DNA of 28,287 bases from UMGS1840 sp964537245. GTDB taxonomy: Bacteria; Bacillota; Clostridia; UMGS1840. Position numbers and translations under genes: made by a program. The notes below the pieces were generated by a model. That model saw nothing but the letters and a program-made list of their open reading frames with translations, was not told where the DNA came from and did not search any database. This document shows positions 8,633-18,308 of the stretch, piece after piece. The stretch is taken from positions 1 through 28,287 of the forward strand of contig CAZHZL010000035.1 of assembly GCA_964537245.1 (NCBI GenBank), read 5' to 3'. Position 1 is the first letter of the stretch. The number at the start of each line of letters is the position of its first letter.

Positions 8633-10315
8633 ATGAAAAAGTATAAAATCTGTGCGGCAATTCTCAGCACTACCATATTATGTGCGGGATTACAGGTGAA
8701 TGCAGTAGTGTATGATAAAACTGCGGTAGATGTATCGACAGGCGTAGTTGAGATAAGCGGTAAGCTCGATACATTTGATGAGAAGAATGCACTTTTGGCA
8801 ACGGTAACGCTTGAAAATTCAAATTTCAGTAAAGACGGAATAATATACAATAATGAAGAAGTCGTTGGCGAGGACGGTTCATTTAAAATTAAATTCAAGG
8901 TCAATAATGATACTGTTACATCAGGAAACTACCTTCTGTATTTATCGGGCGAGGGGATGGAGCAGATTACTGAGCCACTTGAAATATTGTATTATACACC
9001 GAAGGTTTTGACAGAGCTTTTGAAAAATGAGAGTCAAATACAGCCGGAAAATGTAACAGGTACGGAGATAGAGAAGTTTTTGAGCAATAATGAGGATAAA
9101 TTTCATTTAAATGCTTTTCCGCCATATTCGGCGATAACAAAAACGGAGCTGGCTCTGACAACGGCAGATGCAATTAAAGATAATTCCGATATAATAAGTA
9201 GTGCCGAAAAATTTATTGAATATATTCGTGAGACATCATTTGTAATTGCATTTAATCAAAACAAAGCAGATACGGCATTTAAAAGTGAAAAAGAATTTTA
9301 TATTGACCTTTCAGAGCTCGACGCGGCAAAAAATATGAATTGCACAGAAATTTTTGCAAGCGAGCTGACAGATGCGGGAAGAGCAAATGTTATTGCCGCA
9401 CTGAGTGGAAAATCGATCAAAAGTATAGAAGAGTGGTACGAAATATTTTCACTTGAGTGCTTTATCAATGTATTGTCAAATAACAGTGCTATGGGATATG
9501 AATATGTCAATAAATATCTTTTGGAAAACAAATTTGGCGTGGATACTTCTGAGTATTCAGCATTGGGATATAAAACCGATGCGGCAGACAGATATATTAT
9601 TGCTAACAGATTAAGAATTGTTGATGTAGCAAGCTTAAAAACCGTTCTTGCAGAGGCTGTAGTGACAGCGAAGGGGAGCGGCAGCAACGGAGGCGGCATT
9701 GTCAGCAGCGGCGGTGGCACAAGCTCAAGTGTAAGCTATGGACAGTCAGCAATAGCACCTGAAATTCAGGCAGAAAGTATGTTCAGCGATTTAGATACTG
9801 TGCCATGGGCAAGGGAAGCAATACTGGAGCTTGCGAAGCGTAATATTTTAAGTGGTAAGGGAAACGGAAAGTTTGATCCTGACGGAAATGTTACGAGAGA
9901 GGAATTTGCAAAGCTTGTTGTAAATGCATTTAATATCGGAAATAAATCGGACTATAAGACTGATTTTTCAGATGTTGCAAAAGGTGCGTGGTATGAAAGC
10001 TATGTTAATGCGGCAGCATTAAGCGGTATTGTTAAAGGATATGGTGACGGAAGCTTCGGAACAGGCAACTGTATTACACGCCAGGACTGTGCAGTTATGC
10101 TTTTTAGAGCATTAGAATACATGGGTAAAGACACATCAGTGCAGCAGAAAGTTTCTTTTGATGACGAAGGTGAGATAAGCGATTATGCGAAAAATGCGGT
10201 GGATATTTTATCCGCTATGAATGTAATAAACGGCAAAGGAAATAATCTTTTTGTTCCGAAAGCATTCTGCAGTCGTGCAGAGGCAGCAGTAATGTTTTAT
10301 AGATTGATAAAATAG
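8633..10315 (+). CDS. S-layer homology (SLH) domain surface protein
   Basis: The protein is 560 residues with a signal peptide ending near 'LQVNA-VV' and an AGGAGG ribosome binding site at 8621-8626. Residues about 25-125 look like an Ig or bacterial sandwich domain. A mainly helical middle follows to about 345, then a Gly/Ser-rich linker (about 347-369, 'GSGSNGGGIVSSGGGTSSS'). Three SLH repeats close the protein (about 383-560): 'FSDLDTVPWAREAI...SGKGNGKFDPDGNVTREEFAK', 'FSDVAKGAWYESYVNAA...GYGDGSFG' and a third ending 'FCSRAEAAVMFYRLIK'. SLH triplets bind pyruvylated secondary cell-wall polymer, so the protein is surface anchored. No catalytic motif is seen. Placed directly after two beta-helix genes without SLH repeats, it may hold or organise them; that is inference. 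Confidence 0.85.
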   Translation: MKKYKICAAILSTTILCAGLQVNAVVYDKTAVDVSTGVVEISGKLDTFDEKNALLATVTLENSNFSKDGIIYNNEEVVGEDGSFKIKFKVNNDTVTSGNYLLYLSGEGMEQITEPLEILYYTPKVLTELLKNESQIQPENVTGTEIEKFLSNNEDKFHLNAFPPYSAITKTELALTTADAIKDNSDIISSAEKFIEYIRETSFVIAFNQNKADTAFKSEKEFYIDLSELDAAKNMNCTEIFASELTDAGRANVIAALSGKSIKSIEEWYEIFSLECFINVLSNNSAMGYEYVNKYLLENKFGVDTSEYSALGYKTDAADRYIIANRLRIVDVASLKTVLAEAVVTAKGSGSNGGGIVSSGGGTSSSVSYGQSAIAPEIQAESMFSDLDTVPWAREAILELAKRNILSGKGNGKFDPDGNVTREEFAKLVVNAFNIGNKSDYKTDFSDVAKGAWYESYVNAAALSGIVKGYGDGSFGTGNCITRQDCAVMLFRALEYMGKDTSVQQKVSFDDEGEISDYAKNAVDILSAMNVINGKGNNLFVPKAFCSRAEAAVMFYRLIK

Positions 10316-10326
10316 GAGGGAAGCAG

Positions 10327-13300
10327 ATGAAGGTAATAAGAAAAGCGTTAGCTGTCGTACTTATTGTTTTAACAAGCGGATTATTTACTATGGGTATCAC
10401 AGCAGAAACAGATACTGAAAGCTATGAGAACGAGCTTGTAATTATGCAGTCGCTCGGAATTATGGATGAGTCTGTTCCGTCGGCAGGAAAAATGCAGAGA
10501 AAAGATTTTGCAAAGATATTGTATGAAATTTTAACCTATAAAACAGAAAAACCCAAAATTAAGATTATCGAAGAAGATGAAACAGGTTTAAAAGAGGTTT
10601 CTATTGATACATCAGGTTTTACGGATGAAATCTTTTTTATGGATGAAGTAATTGAAGATATTGATTTTAGCGCAGATGTAACCGGGTCAGAAAATACAAT
10701 AAAAGAAGAAACAGTTGTACAGCTGTTTTCGGATGTAGATGAGGAGAATGAAGCATTTGACGCAATAATGCTGGCAAATTACACCAATCTTATGACAGGC
10801 TCGGGAAACGGAAAATTTGAACCGTCAAAAAATATAACAGCAAAAGAAATAGCAAAAATATTTGTGACTATGCTGGGCTATCGTGTTGAAGCGGAGTATA
10901 ACGGCGGATATCCGAACGGATATTGGCATACTGCATTAAAGCTGAAGCTTTTTAATAATATCACTCTCTCTATGGACGATGAGGTTACAGCAGGTCAGAT
11001 TGCGAAAATCATATATAATGCTTTTTCCGTAAAATTAATGAAAAGCACCAATCTGGTAAAAGAGGAGGACGGAACGTATACAACATCGTATCAGACCCAA
11101 GACAATGTCACATTTTTAAATGATTCGCTGGAAATTGCTAAAATAAAAGGGCAGGTTACAGCAAATGATGTCAGCAATTTGTCGGGAAAAAGCGGTCTTT
11201 TAAATGGGTATATGATGATAGACAATGTTATTTATAAGGTTTCAGATAAAATCAAAAATCCTCAGAATTATATTGGCGGATATATTGAAGCATATGTAAC
11301 ATGCAGTGATAGGACTGTAGAAGAAATCAGGTATATTAATTTTAGCGGAGAGGCAGAGGTAGAGCTTATTGAAGCTAAAGATATTGCAGGATTTTCAGGT
11401 AATACTTTGACATATTACAAAAACGACAAAAAAAGAACAGTAAATATAGATGCAAGTGTGCCGGTAATTTACAACGGTCTTGCAGTAAAAACACCGACTG
11501 CAGATATGTATGATATAGATGCAGGCAGTATACGGCTGACAAAAACAGACGGTTCTTTGAATACTGTTACAATATGGAAATTCCAATCCTTTTATATATA
11601 TGGTGTCGATGAAATAAAAAAAGAGTTTTTCAACCGCGAAAGAACTCACGTTGTAAATACGGAAGATAAAAATGATAACAAAGTGTATTTATTTGATGAA
11701 GAAGGAAATTCTGTAGATTTTTCATATGTTAAGCGTGGGCAGACTGTTTCGTATGCAAAAAACGGAAATGTTGTGACGGCATATATAAGCAGAAAATTTT
11801 TAAGCGATACAATTGATACAATTTATTATGAGGCTAATAAGAAAAAAATTGGTATTAAAGAAAATGCTTATGAGCTTGCAACGGAATATGAAGAAAACAG
11901 CAATGCAATTGAGCTAGAAGCAGGAAAACCATATAAGCTTTATACAGATTATTTCGGAAGAATTGTATGGGCAGAAGCAGAAGTGAGCGAGGGTTATTAT
12001 TCAGGAATTGTCCTTGATATAATATCGGGCGGACTTCATAACGGATCAATCAAATTAGTCGGTCTTGATGAGGATGAGCCGTGTGAAAAGGAATATGAAC
12101 TTGCCGATGATGTCAGAGTTGAGGGCAGTGACGGTACTTCTAAAAAATATAGTGGAGACAGTATTGTAAAAGCGCTGTCGGATGCTAAATATATCAGATA
12201 TACTGTTGACAGCGAAGAAAAGGTAAATTATATTCTTGTTCCTCTTAAAGAAAAGGGAGAAAACGGCAGGCTATATACTGTTGCGGAAAACAAGGTATAC
12301 AATTACGAGTACAAGACATTTTTCGGCGGTAAAATTGCAATAGGCTCAAATACAAAAATTGTTGTAGAGCCTATGAATACACAAGACGGCGATGAATATC
12401 TTTTCTGGGAAGATATTGTGTATGATATGCCGTCAGCGCTTTATAATATATGGGCATATCAGATTGCAGGTGAGGAAACTCCCGAATGTATTTTTATCGG
12501 CAATACATTCACAGCTTCAGCGGATAATATATGGTATATGGACAGGTACGGTGCGAATAAGGTAAGAATCCTTTATGATGAAGAAAAAGGGGAAACTTAT
12601 AAGGCAGTCGAGGTTAATGATATCAAAGGGTCAAAAATCTTAAGAGCGGATTTTGAGTATACTGATGCAGGCGGAAACAGCTGCACCGCCCTGGATATTG
12701 CAACAGGCTGTGTTGACAATAAGGTATATAGTATCGAGAAGGGTGACATATTTGCATGTACGTTTTATGATACGGAAAAGACTAAAATAAAGCAGGTTGT
12801 TCTGCTGTACAGACCAACGATGAAGTCACCATCGGGTGGAGACGGTTATATTCCTACGGGAGCAAAATCCGATATGTTTTTTATAAAAAATAGCTTTATT
12901 GATGATGTGAACGGAGAAATAGACCTTTCACTCAATATATATTCCGACGGTACATATCTGAAAGACGGAAATCCTGTTGGGACGGGATCGTATACTACAA
13001 TAAATCCATATACCGGTAGCGGTGCACTGCTTACGCACGGGTTTTTGTATCACACAAATTTGGAGAAATATGATAACAACGACATAACGCAGCAGCGAAG
13101 ACAGGTTATGTATTTTACTACCCAGGATTTATCCGTAGCTGATAAATATTACGAAATGGGACTTTCGGACGAGCGTGTATATGATGATACGGGAGAATAT
13201 ACCGGTGTTTATATTAACAGAGTATTCAATGGCTACGGTACGACAAAAGTATGGTTTGAATACAACGGCAGTGGAGAGAGCTTCACAGTATCGAGAGTAA

Positions 13301-13407
13301 ATAACAGCACTTTAAAACCATATACAAGATACGGAAATAATTGTACAAGAATAATATTCCCACCGCAAGGCGGAGCCATATTTATTAATGACAACCGTAC
13401 AGAATAG
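10327..13407 (+). CDS. Large secreted protein with N-terminal SLH-like repeats and an unassigned C-terminal region
   Basis: The product is 1026 residues with a signal peptide ending near 'MGITA-ET' and ribosome binding site GGAGGG just before the ATG. The first 245 residues contain three divergent SLH-like repeats: 'MQRKDFAKILYEIL', 'FSDVDEENEAF' to 'TGSGNGKFEPSKNITAKEIAK', and 'GYWHTALKLKLFNNI' to 'AGQIAKIIYNAF'. An acidic insertion separates the first two. The remaining ~780 residues are predicted beta-rich (short strands, many Y, D, G, N) with 'IKGQVTANDVSNLSG' near residue 275. I recognise no enzymatic family there. It starts 11 bases after the preceding SLH gene, so the two are probably made together as surface components. 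Possible roles are an S-layer-like scaffold or a glycan-binding surface protein. Confidence 0.75.
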   Translation: MKVIRKALAVVLIVLTSGLFTMGITAETDTESYENELVIMQSLGIMDESVPSAGKMQRKDFAKILYEILTYKTEKPKIKIIEEDETGLKEVSIDTSGFTDEIFFMDEVIEDIDFSADVTGSENTIKEETVVQLFSDVDEENEAFDAIMLANYTNLMTGSGNGKFEPSKNITAKEIAKIFVTMLGYRVEAEYNGGYPNGYWHTALKLKLFNNITLSMDDEVTAGQIAKIIYNAFSVKLMKSTNLVKEEDGTYTTSYQTQDNVTFLNDSLEIAKIKGQVTANDVSNLSGKSGLLNGYMMIDNVIYKVSDKIKNPQNYIGGYIEAYVTCSDRTVEEIRYINFSGEAEVELIEAKDIAGFSGNTLTYYKNDKKRTVNIDASVPVIYNGLAVKTPTADMYDIDAGSIRLTKTDGSLNTVTIWKFQSFYIYGVDEIKKEFFNRERTHVVNTEDKNDNKVYLFDEEGNSVDFSYVKRGQTVSYAKNGNVVTAYISRKFLSDTIDTIYYEANKKKIGIKENAYELATEYEENSNAIELEAGKPYKLYTDYFGRIVWAEAEVSEGYYSGIVLDIISGGLHNGSIKLVGLDEDEPCEKEYELADDVRVEGSDGTSKKYSGDSIVKALSDAKYIRYTVDSEEKVNYILVPLKEKGENGRLYTVAENKVYNYEYKTFFGGKIAIGSNTKIVVEPMNTQDGDEYLFWEDIVYDMPSALYNIWAYQIAGEETPECIFIGNTFTASADNIWYMDRYGANKVRILYDEEKGETYKAVEVNDIKGSKILRADFEYTDAGGNSCTALDIATGCVDNKVYSIEKGDIFACTFYDTEKTKIKQVVLLYRPTMKSPSGGDGYIPTGAKSDMFFIKNSFIDDVNGEIDLSLNIYSDGTYLKDGNPVGTGSYTTINPYTGSGALLTHGFLYHTNLEKYDNNDITQQRRQVMYFTTQDLSVADKYYEMGLSDERVYDDTGEYTGVYINRVFNGYGTTKVWFEYNGSGESFTVSRVNNSTLKPYTRYGNNCTRIIFPPQGGAIFINDNRTE

Positions 13408-13417
13408 GAGAATTGCG

Positions 13418-14341
13418 ATGAAAAATAGAATAATAATCTGTATAGCTTTGGCATGTGTTTTTTTTAGTACAAATGCATGGGCGGCTGAAAATATTTTCGA
13501 TACAACCTCGAATGAGTGCAGTGTTACGGGTGAATTGAAAAAAAGTGAGTATGTAGGGTATAATGCATCACCGGCATTCGCACTTGATGCACAAAGCGGA
13601 AAGGTATCATGGAAAATCAAGCTTGCGGAAGCGGTATATTATAAGGTGTATGTATGGAAAACATTGAGTGAAACTGCTTGTGAAAACGCTGTCGTAGCAT
13701 ACACAAGTGAGACGCAGCAAAAAACTGAAATACCTTTTAATATGCAGGAGGGAAATTCAGGTTGGCAACAGATTGGCTGTTTTAATATGATGGGTGCCGG
13801 AAGCACGCTTGAAATATACGGCCAAAGCGGAGAAATGCTCATAAGTGCAATAAAATTTGAAGAAGCAGGTAAAGAATATCAAACGGTAGCTAAAATGAAT
13901 ACGGCAGATTCAAAAGCAGTAGCACTCAAGGTTAATTGCAGCCGGTCTCTTGTAGGAGGAATAGAAAGAACTGTACCCGATGCAGTACCGACTATAGTAA
14001 ATGGAAGAACACTGGTGCCTGTAAGATTTATTACCGAGGCTATAGGTGCAGATGTTGCCTGGGATGATGCTTCTAAAAGCGCAACTGTAACATCAGAAGG
14101 AAAAACAATAGTGTTTACATTGGATAAGGCTGAGTATACAAGCAACAATGAGATAAAACAGCTTGACCAGCCGCCGATGATTATAAATAACCGTATGATG
14201 TTACCGCTCCGTGCGTTGTCGGAGGAAATCGGCAGAAAGGTTTTCTGGGATGAAAGTGGTCTTATCGTAATATCAAAAGAAGATGTTTCGGGTTTGCTTG
14301 ATAAATCGGGTGTGGAAGATTTAAACAGTATTTTGAAATAA
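13418..14341 (+). CDS. Secreted protein with copper amine oxidase N-terminal-like (stalk) domain
   Basis: The ATG at 13418 is chosen over an upstream in-frame ATG (13388) that lies inside the previous gene; TAGGAG at 13405-13410 is correctly spaced. The 307-residue product has a signal peptide ending near 'NAWA-AE'. Residues about 25-155 form a beta-sandwich-like, possibly carbohydrate-binding, region ('YYKVYVWKTL'). Residues about 168-293 carry the two-lobed copper-amine-oxidase-N pattern: 'PTIVNGRTLVPVRFITEAIG' then 'DVAWDD', and 'PPMIINNRMMLPLRALSEEIG' then 'VFWDESG'. In clostridia this domain occurs on many exported proteins without any amine oxidase and is thought to act as a cell-surface stalk. 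It is the last gene of the exported group, followed by a hairpin. Confidence 0.82.
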   Translation: MKNRIIICIALACVFFSTNAWAAENIFDTTSNECSVTGELKKSEYVGYNASPAFALDAQSGKVSWKIKLAEAVYYKVYVWKTLSETACENAVVAYTSETQQKTEIPFNMQEGNSGWQQIGCFNMMGAGSTLEIYGQSGEMLISAIKFEEAGKEYQTVAKMNTADSKAVALKVNCSRSLVGGIERTVPDAVPTIVNGRTLVPVRFITEAIGADVAWDDASKSATVTSEGKTIVFTLDKAEYTSNNEIKQLDQPPMIINNRMMLPLRALSEEIGRKVFWDESGLIVISKEDVSGLLDKSGVEDLNSILK

Positions 14342-14350
14342 CCACAATGT

Positions 14351-14381
14351 ACAGGCAGGCATATATAAATTGCCTGCCTGT
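14351..14381 (+). terminator. Perfect 11-bp hairpin between exported and cytoplasmic gene groups
   Basis: ACAGGCAGGCA (14351-14361) pairs perfectly with TGCCTGCCTGT (14371-14381) around a 9-base A/T loop. Only a short T-poor sequence follows, so it is a weak intrinsic terminator at best. It lies 9 bases after the stop of the stalk-domain gene and 25 bases before the next start codon, so it could partly terminate or serve as an mRNA processing or stability element. Confidence 0.55.
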
Positions 14382-14405
14382 TAATAATTGAAGGGAGAAT
14401 TATTC

Positions 14406-16286
14406 GTGAAAGACTTAATGTGCAGATATGAACAGTTAAACGGAGAGGCGACAGGGCTTAATCTTAAAATTAATCAGAACAGTGGAAATAAATATATAAA
14501 TAAGCTTTTAGAGGAATCTGTGAAAACAGGTGAAATTACAGATATCAGATTTGTAAATGAATTTAAAGAAAATGAGATAGCGCTTGTAAATAATACCTTT
14601 GGAGATGTTTATAAAGAAAACAAAGAAGGTTATTTAATAGTGATTGATGAGAGTATCACAGTTTACTCAAAAAGTCTTAACGGATTTATTTATGCATCTG
14701 CAATGATAAAGAGAAAGAGTAAAAGCGGGCTCAGAAAAGGTGTTATATATAACTATCCGGTTTGCGAGGTTCGTGGTGTGAAGGTGTTTCTTCCTGCCGA
14801 AGAAGAGCTTGGATATCTTACGGAATATGCAGAATTTTGTGCATATTACGGACTTAACACAATAGTTATTGAAGTTGGCGGCGGTATGGAATATAAAAAA
14901 CACCCAGAAATCAATAGTGGCTGGGAAGCGCTGTGCAAGGATGTGACAAGTTATTCAGGAAGATGTTTTGAACTTATGACATCAAGAGAATTTTATAAAA
15001 ATGTATTTCATCCTGATGTAGGGGGACTTCATTATGTAAGTCAGGATAAGGTGCGTCAGCTTGTAGGAGAGCTTAAAGAGCTGGGAATGAATATTATCCC
15101 TGAAATACCGTCCATGAGCCATAGCGATTATCTTCTGTATAATCACAGAGAGCTTGCGGAAAGGCAGGACGATATTTATCCCGATACATACTGTCCGTCA
15201 AATGAAGATACGTATAAACTGCTGTTTGATGTGATAGACGAGGTAATAGATGTATTCGGACCGGAAACGGTTCATATAGCACATGATGAGCTTCAGTCGG
15301 TATGTGTGTGCGACAAATGTAAAGATAAAAATGCGGCAGAGCTTTATGCAGGAGATATCATAAAAATATATAATAAACTGAAAGAAAACGGTATAAAAAC
15401 AATGATGTGGGGAGATAAGCTGCTTAATTGTTATACCAAAAAAGGCAATGCCGAGGGTGGTGCACTCCGCCCGATGAAGCATTATGTAACGGGGATATGG
15501 AGCGGACTTTTTATTCCGCCGACCTATACTGCAATTGATATGATACCGTCTGATATAGAGATTTTGCATTGGTATGCTATTATAGACAGAAAGCTGGAAA
15601 AAGAATTTTTAGATAGGGATATGAATGTAGTATTCGGGAATTTTGATCCGAATAAGCTGCCCGATTTCAGCGGAAGAATTGCAAATGGCATAAAAGGAGC
15701 AATAACTTCGAGCTGGGGAGCGGTTGACCATGTTCATATGCAGAGAAATGCAATGTATTATAACGCGGCATTTATAGGAGCACTTTCGTGGGACAGCGAA
15801 GTGGATACGGAGGAAAATTTTAAAGAAAACAGTCTTAAAATTATTAATGATATAAATGCTTACCGAAATGAAAAAATAACATCATATGTTGAAGTAACAC
15901 ATAGTTATAATGAATATATTAAGCATCAGTTCTTTGGTGACGGCGAAAGAATGAATTTTGAAAATGATTTAATCGGAAAATATATTATAACCTATGAAAA
16001 TGGCGAAGTACTTGAAGAAAATATATATTTCGGACTTCACACAGGCTATTTGAAATCCTCATGGGAGAGAATTATATCCGATGAATACGACTGTATGACT
16101 GTAAAGGGACCGGGCCTTTTTGAAGCTACATATACATGTGAGTATATAACGGAGGGCGATAATATATATTACCGTTACCGTATTCCGATAGATAGGGATA
16201 AAAAGGTAAAATCTGTTGAATTTAAGGCTAAAGAAGGCAGGGCGGATAAATTTATCATAAGAAGTATAAGCGTGCAGGAGGTATAA
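14406..16286 (+). CDS. GH20-like beta-N-acetylhexosaminidase, cytoplasmic
   Basis: The start is taken as GTG at 14406, 7 bases after AAGGGAGA (14391-14398). A TTG at 14388 would overlap that ribosome binding site. The product is 626 residues without a signal peptide. The first ~115 residues look like the alpha/beta domain that precedes GH20 barrels. The TIM barrel follows from about residue 120 ('EVRGVKVFLP'). The catalytic Asp-Glu pair is D294-E295 in 'HIAHDEL', as in retaining GH20 enzymes that use the substrate acetamido group. A Cys cluster (C300, C302, C305) follows directly. 'WGDK', 'IWSG' and 'HWYAI' supply barrel aromatics. The C-terminal ~110 residues form a beta-rich domain. It probably removes terminal N-acetylhexosamine from imported oligosaccharides. 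The next gene starts 4 bases downstream. Confidence 0.8.
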   Translation: MKDLMCRYEQLNGEATGLNLKINQNSGNKYINKLLEESVKTGEITDIRFVNEFKENEIALVNNTFGDVYKENKEGYLIVIDESITVYSKSLNGFIYASAMIKRKSKSGLRKGVIYNYPVCEVRGVKVFLPAEEELGYLTEYAEFCAYYGLNTIVIEVGGGMEYKKHPEINSGWEALCKDVTSYSGRCFELMTSREFYKNVFHPDVGGLHYVSQDKVRQLVGELKELGMNIIPEIPSMSHSDYLLYNHRELAERQDDIYPDTYCPSNEDTYKLLFDVIDEVIDVFGPETVHIAHDELQSVCVCDKCKDKNAAELYAGDIIKIYNKLKENGIKTMMWGDKLLNCYTKKGNAEGGALRPMKHYVTGIWSGLFIPPTYTAIDMIPSDIEILHWYAIIDRKLEKEFLDRDMNVVFGNFDPNKLPDFSGRIANGIKGAITSSWGAVDHVHMQRNAMYYNAAFIGALSWDSEVDTEENFKENSLKIINDINAYRNEKITSYVEVTHSYNEYIKHQFFGDGERMNFENDLIGKYIITYENGEVLEENIYFGLHTGYLKSSWERIISDEYDCMTVKGPGLFEATYTCEYITEGDNIYYRYRIPIDRDKKVKSVEFKAKEGRADKFIIRSISVQEV

Positions 16287-16290
16287 AGTT

Positions 16291-18288
16291 ATGCAAGAAA
16301 AAAATTTAACTACAATTTATGTTTCACAAACATCGAATAAAGGCTGTGTAAGCAGCATAGAAGAAGCACTTTGCTTGATTGCTGAGATAAGAAAAAACGG
16401 AGAAAAACAGCCTGTTGCCATAAAAATTAAGGATGAAGTTTATAATGTAACGAAGCCTGTGATTATTGAAAATAATGTAAGCTCTGTTACCATCGAGCCT
16501 GAAAAAAATACACTTATAAGCGGCGGTATTGAAATAAAAGGCTTTAAAAAAGATGTATTTAACGGTGCTGAATGTTTCTCAGTTGATTTATCGTGCTACG
16601 GTAATTTGGAATTTACTGATTTTTATGTAAATAAAAAGGCTGCATTCATGACAAAATACCCCGAAGAAGGAACATTAAGTGCAGAGAGTGTCGAAAACCC
16701 CAATATCGGACTTCACGAACATTCAAAATGGTTTATTGCAAAAAAAGATGATTTTGAGATTATAAATAAATTCTCAAATTTAGAGGATTCTATTATAAGC
16801 TTTAACCATTTGTGGATAGATGAACATACTCCTATAAAATCTGTTGACAGAGAAACAGGAAAAATTACTTTTAAGTATAAAACAAGGTTTTCGATATCTA
16901 TGGAAGCTGAAAAGTATGCTCTTAATTATATTATTGAGAATGTCCCTGAAATGTTTGGAAAGCCTAATGAATGGTATTATGACAAAAAAATAAAAAAATT
17001 GTATTACATACCCGAAAGCCCTCGGACAAATGCAGATGAAATTGTCGGATTCATACCCGTCACAGATAAAATTTTTTGCATAACTGGTACTGATGAAGAA
17101 AAAGTATGTGATATAACAATCAGAAATTTTGATATAGGTTATACAAAAGGAGATTATGCATCATTTGACATAGCAAATGGTGACACTGATGCTGATGTGG
17201 GAGAAGGATATGCTTCTGATTCTCAGGGAGTATGCAATGCTCATGGAGGAATTGAGATACAAAATGCATATTCTTGTTCAGTTGAAAACTGCAAAATGTA
17301 TTGCTTTGGCGTTCATTGTATTGTTATAAAAAACGGATCAAAAAACATAAGAATAACACACAACGATATTACTAATATCGGAGCAGGTGCAATTGTTATG
17401 AATGGAGGAAAATCCGGAAGTGACGAAAGTACACACACTTGCAGAAATATTATTTCGGATAATAGAATATACAATTTGGGAAAAAGGTATTTTTCTGCAT
17501 GTGGAATACTTCTTATGCATACTTATGAAAATACAGTTTCACACAACGAAATAGCCTGGTTGTATTACACCGGAATTTCATGTGGCTGGGTTTGGGGTTA
17601 TGCTGAGAGCATAGCGCATCACAATTTGATTGAAAAAAACCATATTCATCATTTGGGACTTGGCAAGCTTTCCGATATGGGAGGAGTATATCTTTTAGGC
17701 GAGCAAAAGGGTACAGTTGTACGAAACAATCTTATTCATGATATAAAGAGTAAATATTATGGCGGCTGGGCTCTTTATACAGATGAAGGCTCACGCTATG
17801 CACTTATTGAAAATAATATTTGCTATAATACAAGTGAAAGCCCATACCATCAGCATTTCGGAACAATGAATACCGTCAGAAACAATATCTTTGCATTTGG
17901 TGGGGAGTATGCTGTTATGTACACAAAAAGAGAACAACATACCGGAATAATAGTTGAAAACAATATTATGGTAACGAAAGGAAAACCAATATTCAATACA
18001 GGATTTTCGCCTGAAGATGAAAATCCTGAAATATGTGAAATTGTTTCTGAAAAAAATTTGATTTTTGATATAGAAAATAAAAATCCTGTTGTACTTAAAA
18101 CATCAGACGAAAAAGAATATACGCTTTCTGAAATTCAGGAGAAATTTAGAATAGATACCGGATCAATTGTTGTAGATCCTGAATTTTTGAATATAGAAAA
18201 ATTTGATTTCAGATTAAAAGAAAATTCTCCTGCTTACAAAATCGGATTTAAGGATATAGATATTTCCGATATTGGCTGCAGAAGATAA
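16291..18288 (+). CDS. Cytoplasmic right-handed beta-helix protein, putative glycoside hydrolase
   Basis: This 665-residue protein has no signal peptide or membrane segment, unlike the two beta-helix proteins encoded upstream. AGGAGGT at 16276-16282 lies inside the end of the previous gene, implying translational coupling. The order matches the secreted paralogues: an opening strand ('TIYVSQTSN'), an inserted segment with 'FMTKYPEEG', 'YYIPESP', then N-x-I coils. Candidate acidic residues are D462 in 'SDMGGVYLLGE' and D498/E499 in 'ALYTDEGS'. 'YHQHFG' and 'TVRNNIF' follow, as in many bacterial beta-helix CAZymes. It probably hydrolyses internalised oligosaccharide in the cytoplasm; a GH141- or GH120-like activity is inference. 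A non-catalytic or lyase role cannot be excluded. Confidence 0.7.
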   Translation: MQEKNLTTIYVSQTSNKGCVSSIEEALCLIAEIRKNGEKQPVAIKIKDEVYNVTKPVIIENNVSSVTIEPEKNTLISGGIEIKGFKKDVFNGAECFSVDLSCYGNLEFTDFYVNKKAAFMTKYPEEGTLSAESVENPNIGLHEHSKWFIAKKDDFEIINKFSNLEDSIISFNHLWIDEHTPIKSVDRETGKITFKYKTRFSISMEAEKYALNYIIENVPEMFGKPNEWYYDKKIKKLYYIPESPRTNADEIVGFIPVTDKIFCITGTDEEKVCDITIRNFDIGYTKGDYASFDIANGDTDADVGEGYASDSQGVCNAHGGIEIQNAYSCSVENCKMYCFGVHCIVIKNGSKNIRITHNDITNIGAGAIVMNGGKSGSDESTHTCRNIISDNRIYNLGKRYFSACGILLMHTYENTVSHNEIAWLYYTGISCGWVWGYAESIAHHNLIEKNHIHHLGLGKLSDMGGVYLLGEQKGTVVRNNLIHDIKSKYYGGWALYTDEGSRYALIENNICYNTSESPYHQHFGTMNTVRNNIFAFGGEYAVMYTKREQHTGIIVENNIMVTKGKPIFNTGFSPEDENPEICEIVSEKNLIFDIENKNPVVLKTSDEKEYTLSEIQEKFRIDTGSIVVDPEFLNIEKFDFRLKENSPAYKIGFKDIDISDIGCRR

Positions 18289-18308
18289 ATGACTGAGGAG
18301 TGAAAAAA

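Noticed and set aside
13418..14341. A genuine copper amine oxidase
   Set aside because: Only the N-terminal stalk-like domain is present; there is no topaquinone-domain Tyr motif or room for a catalytic domain in 307 residues.
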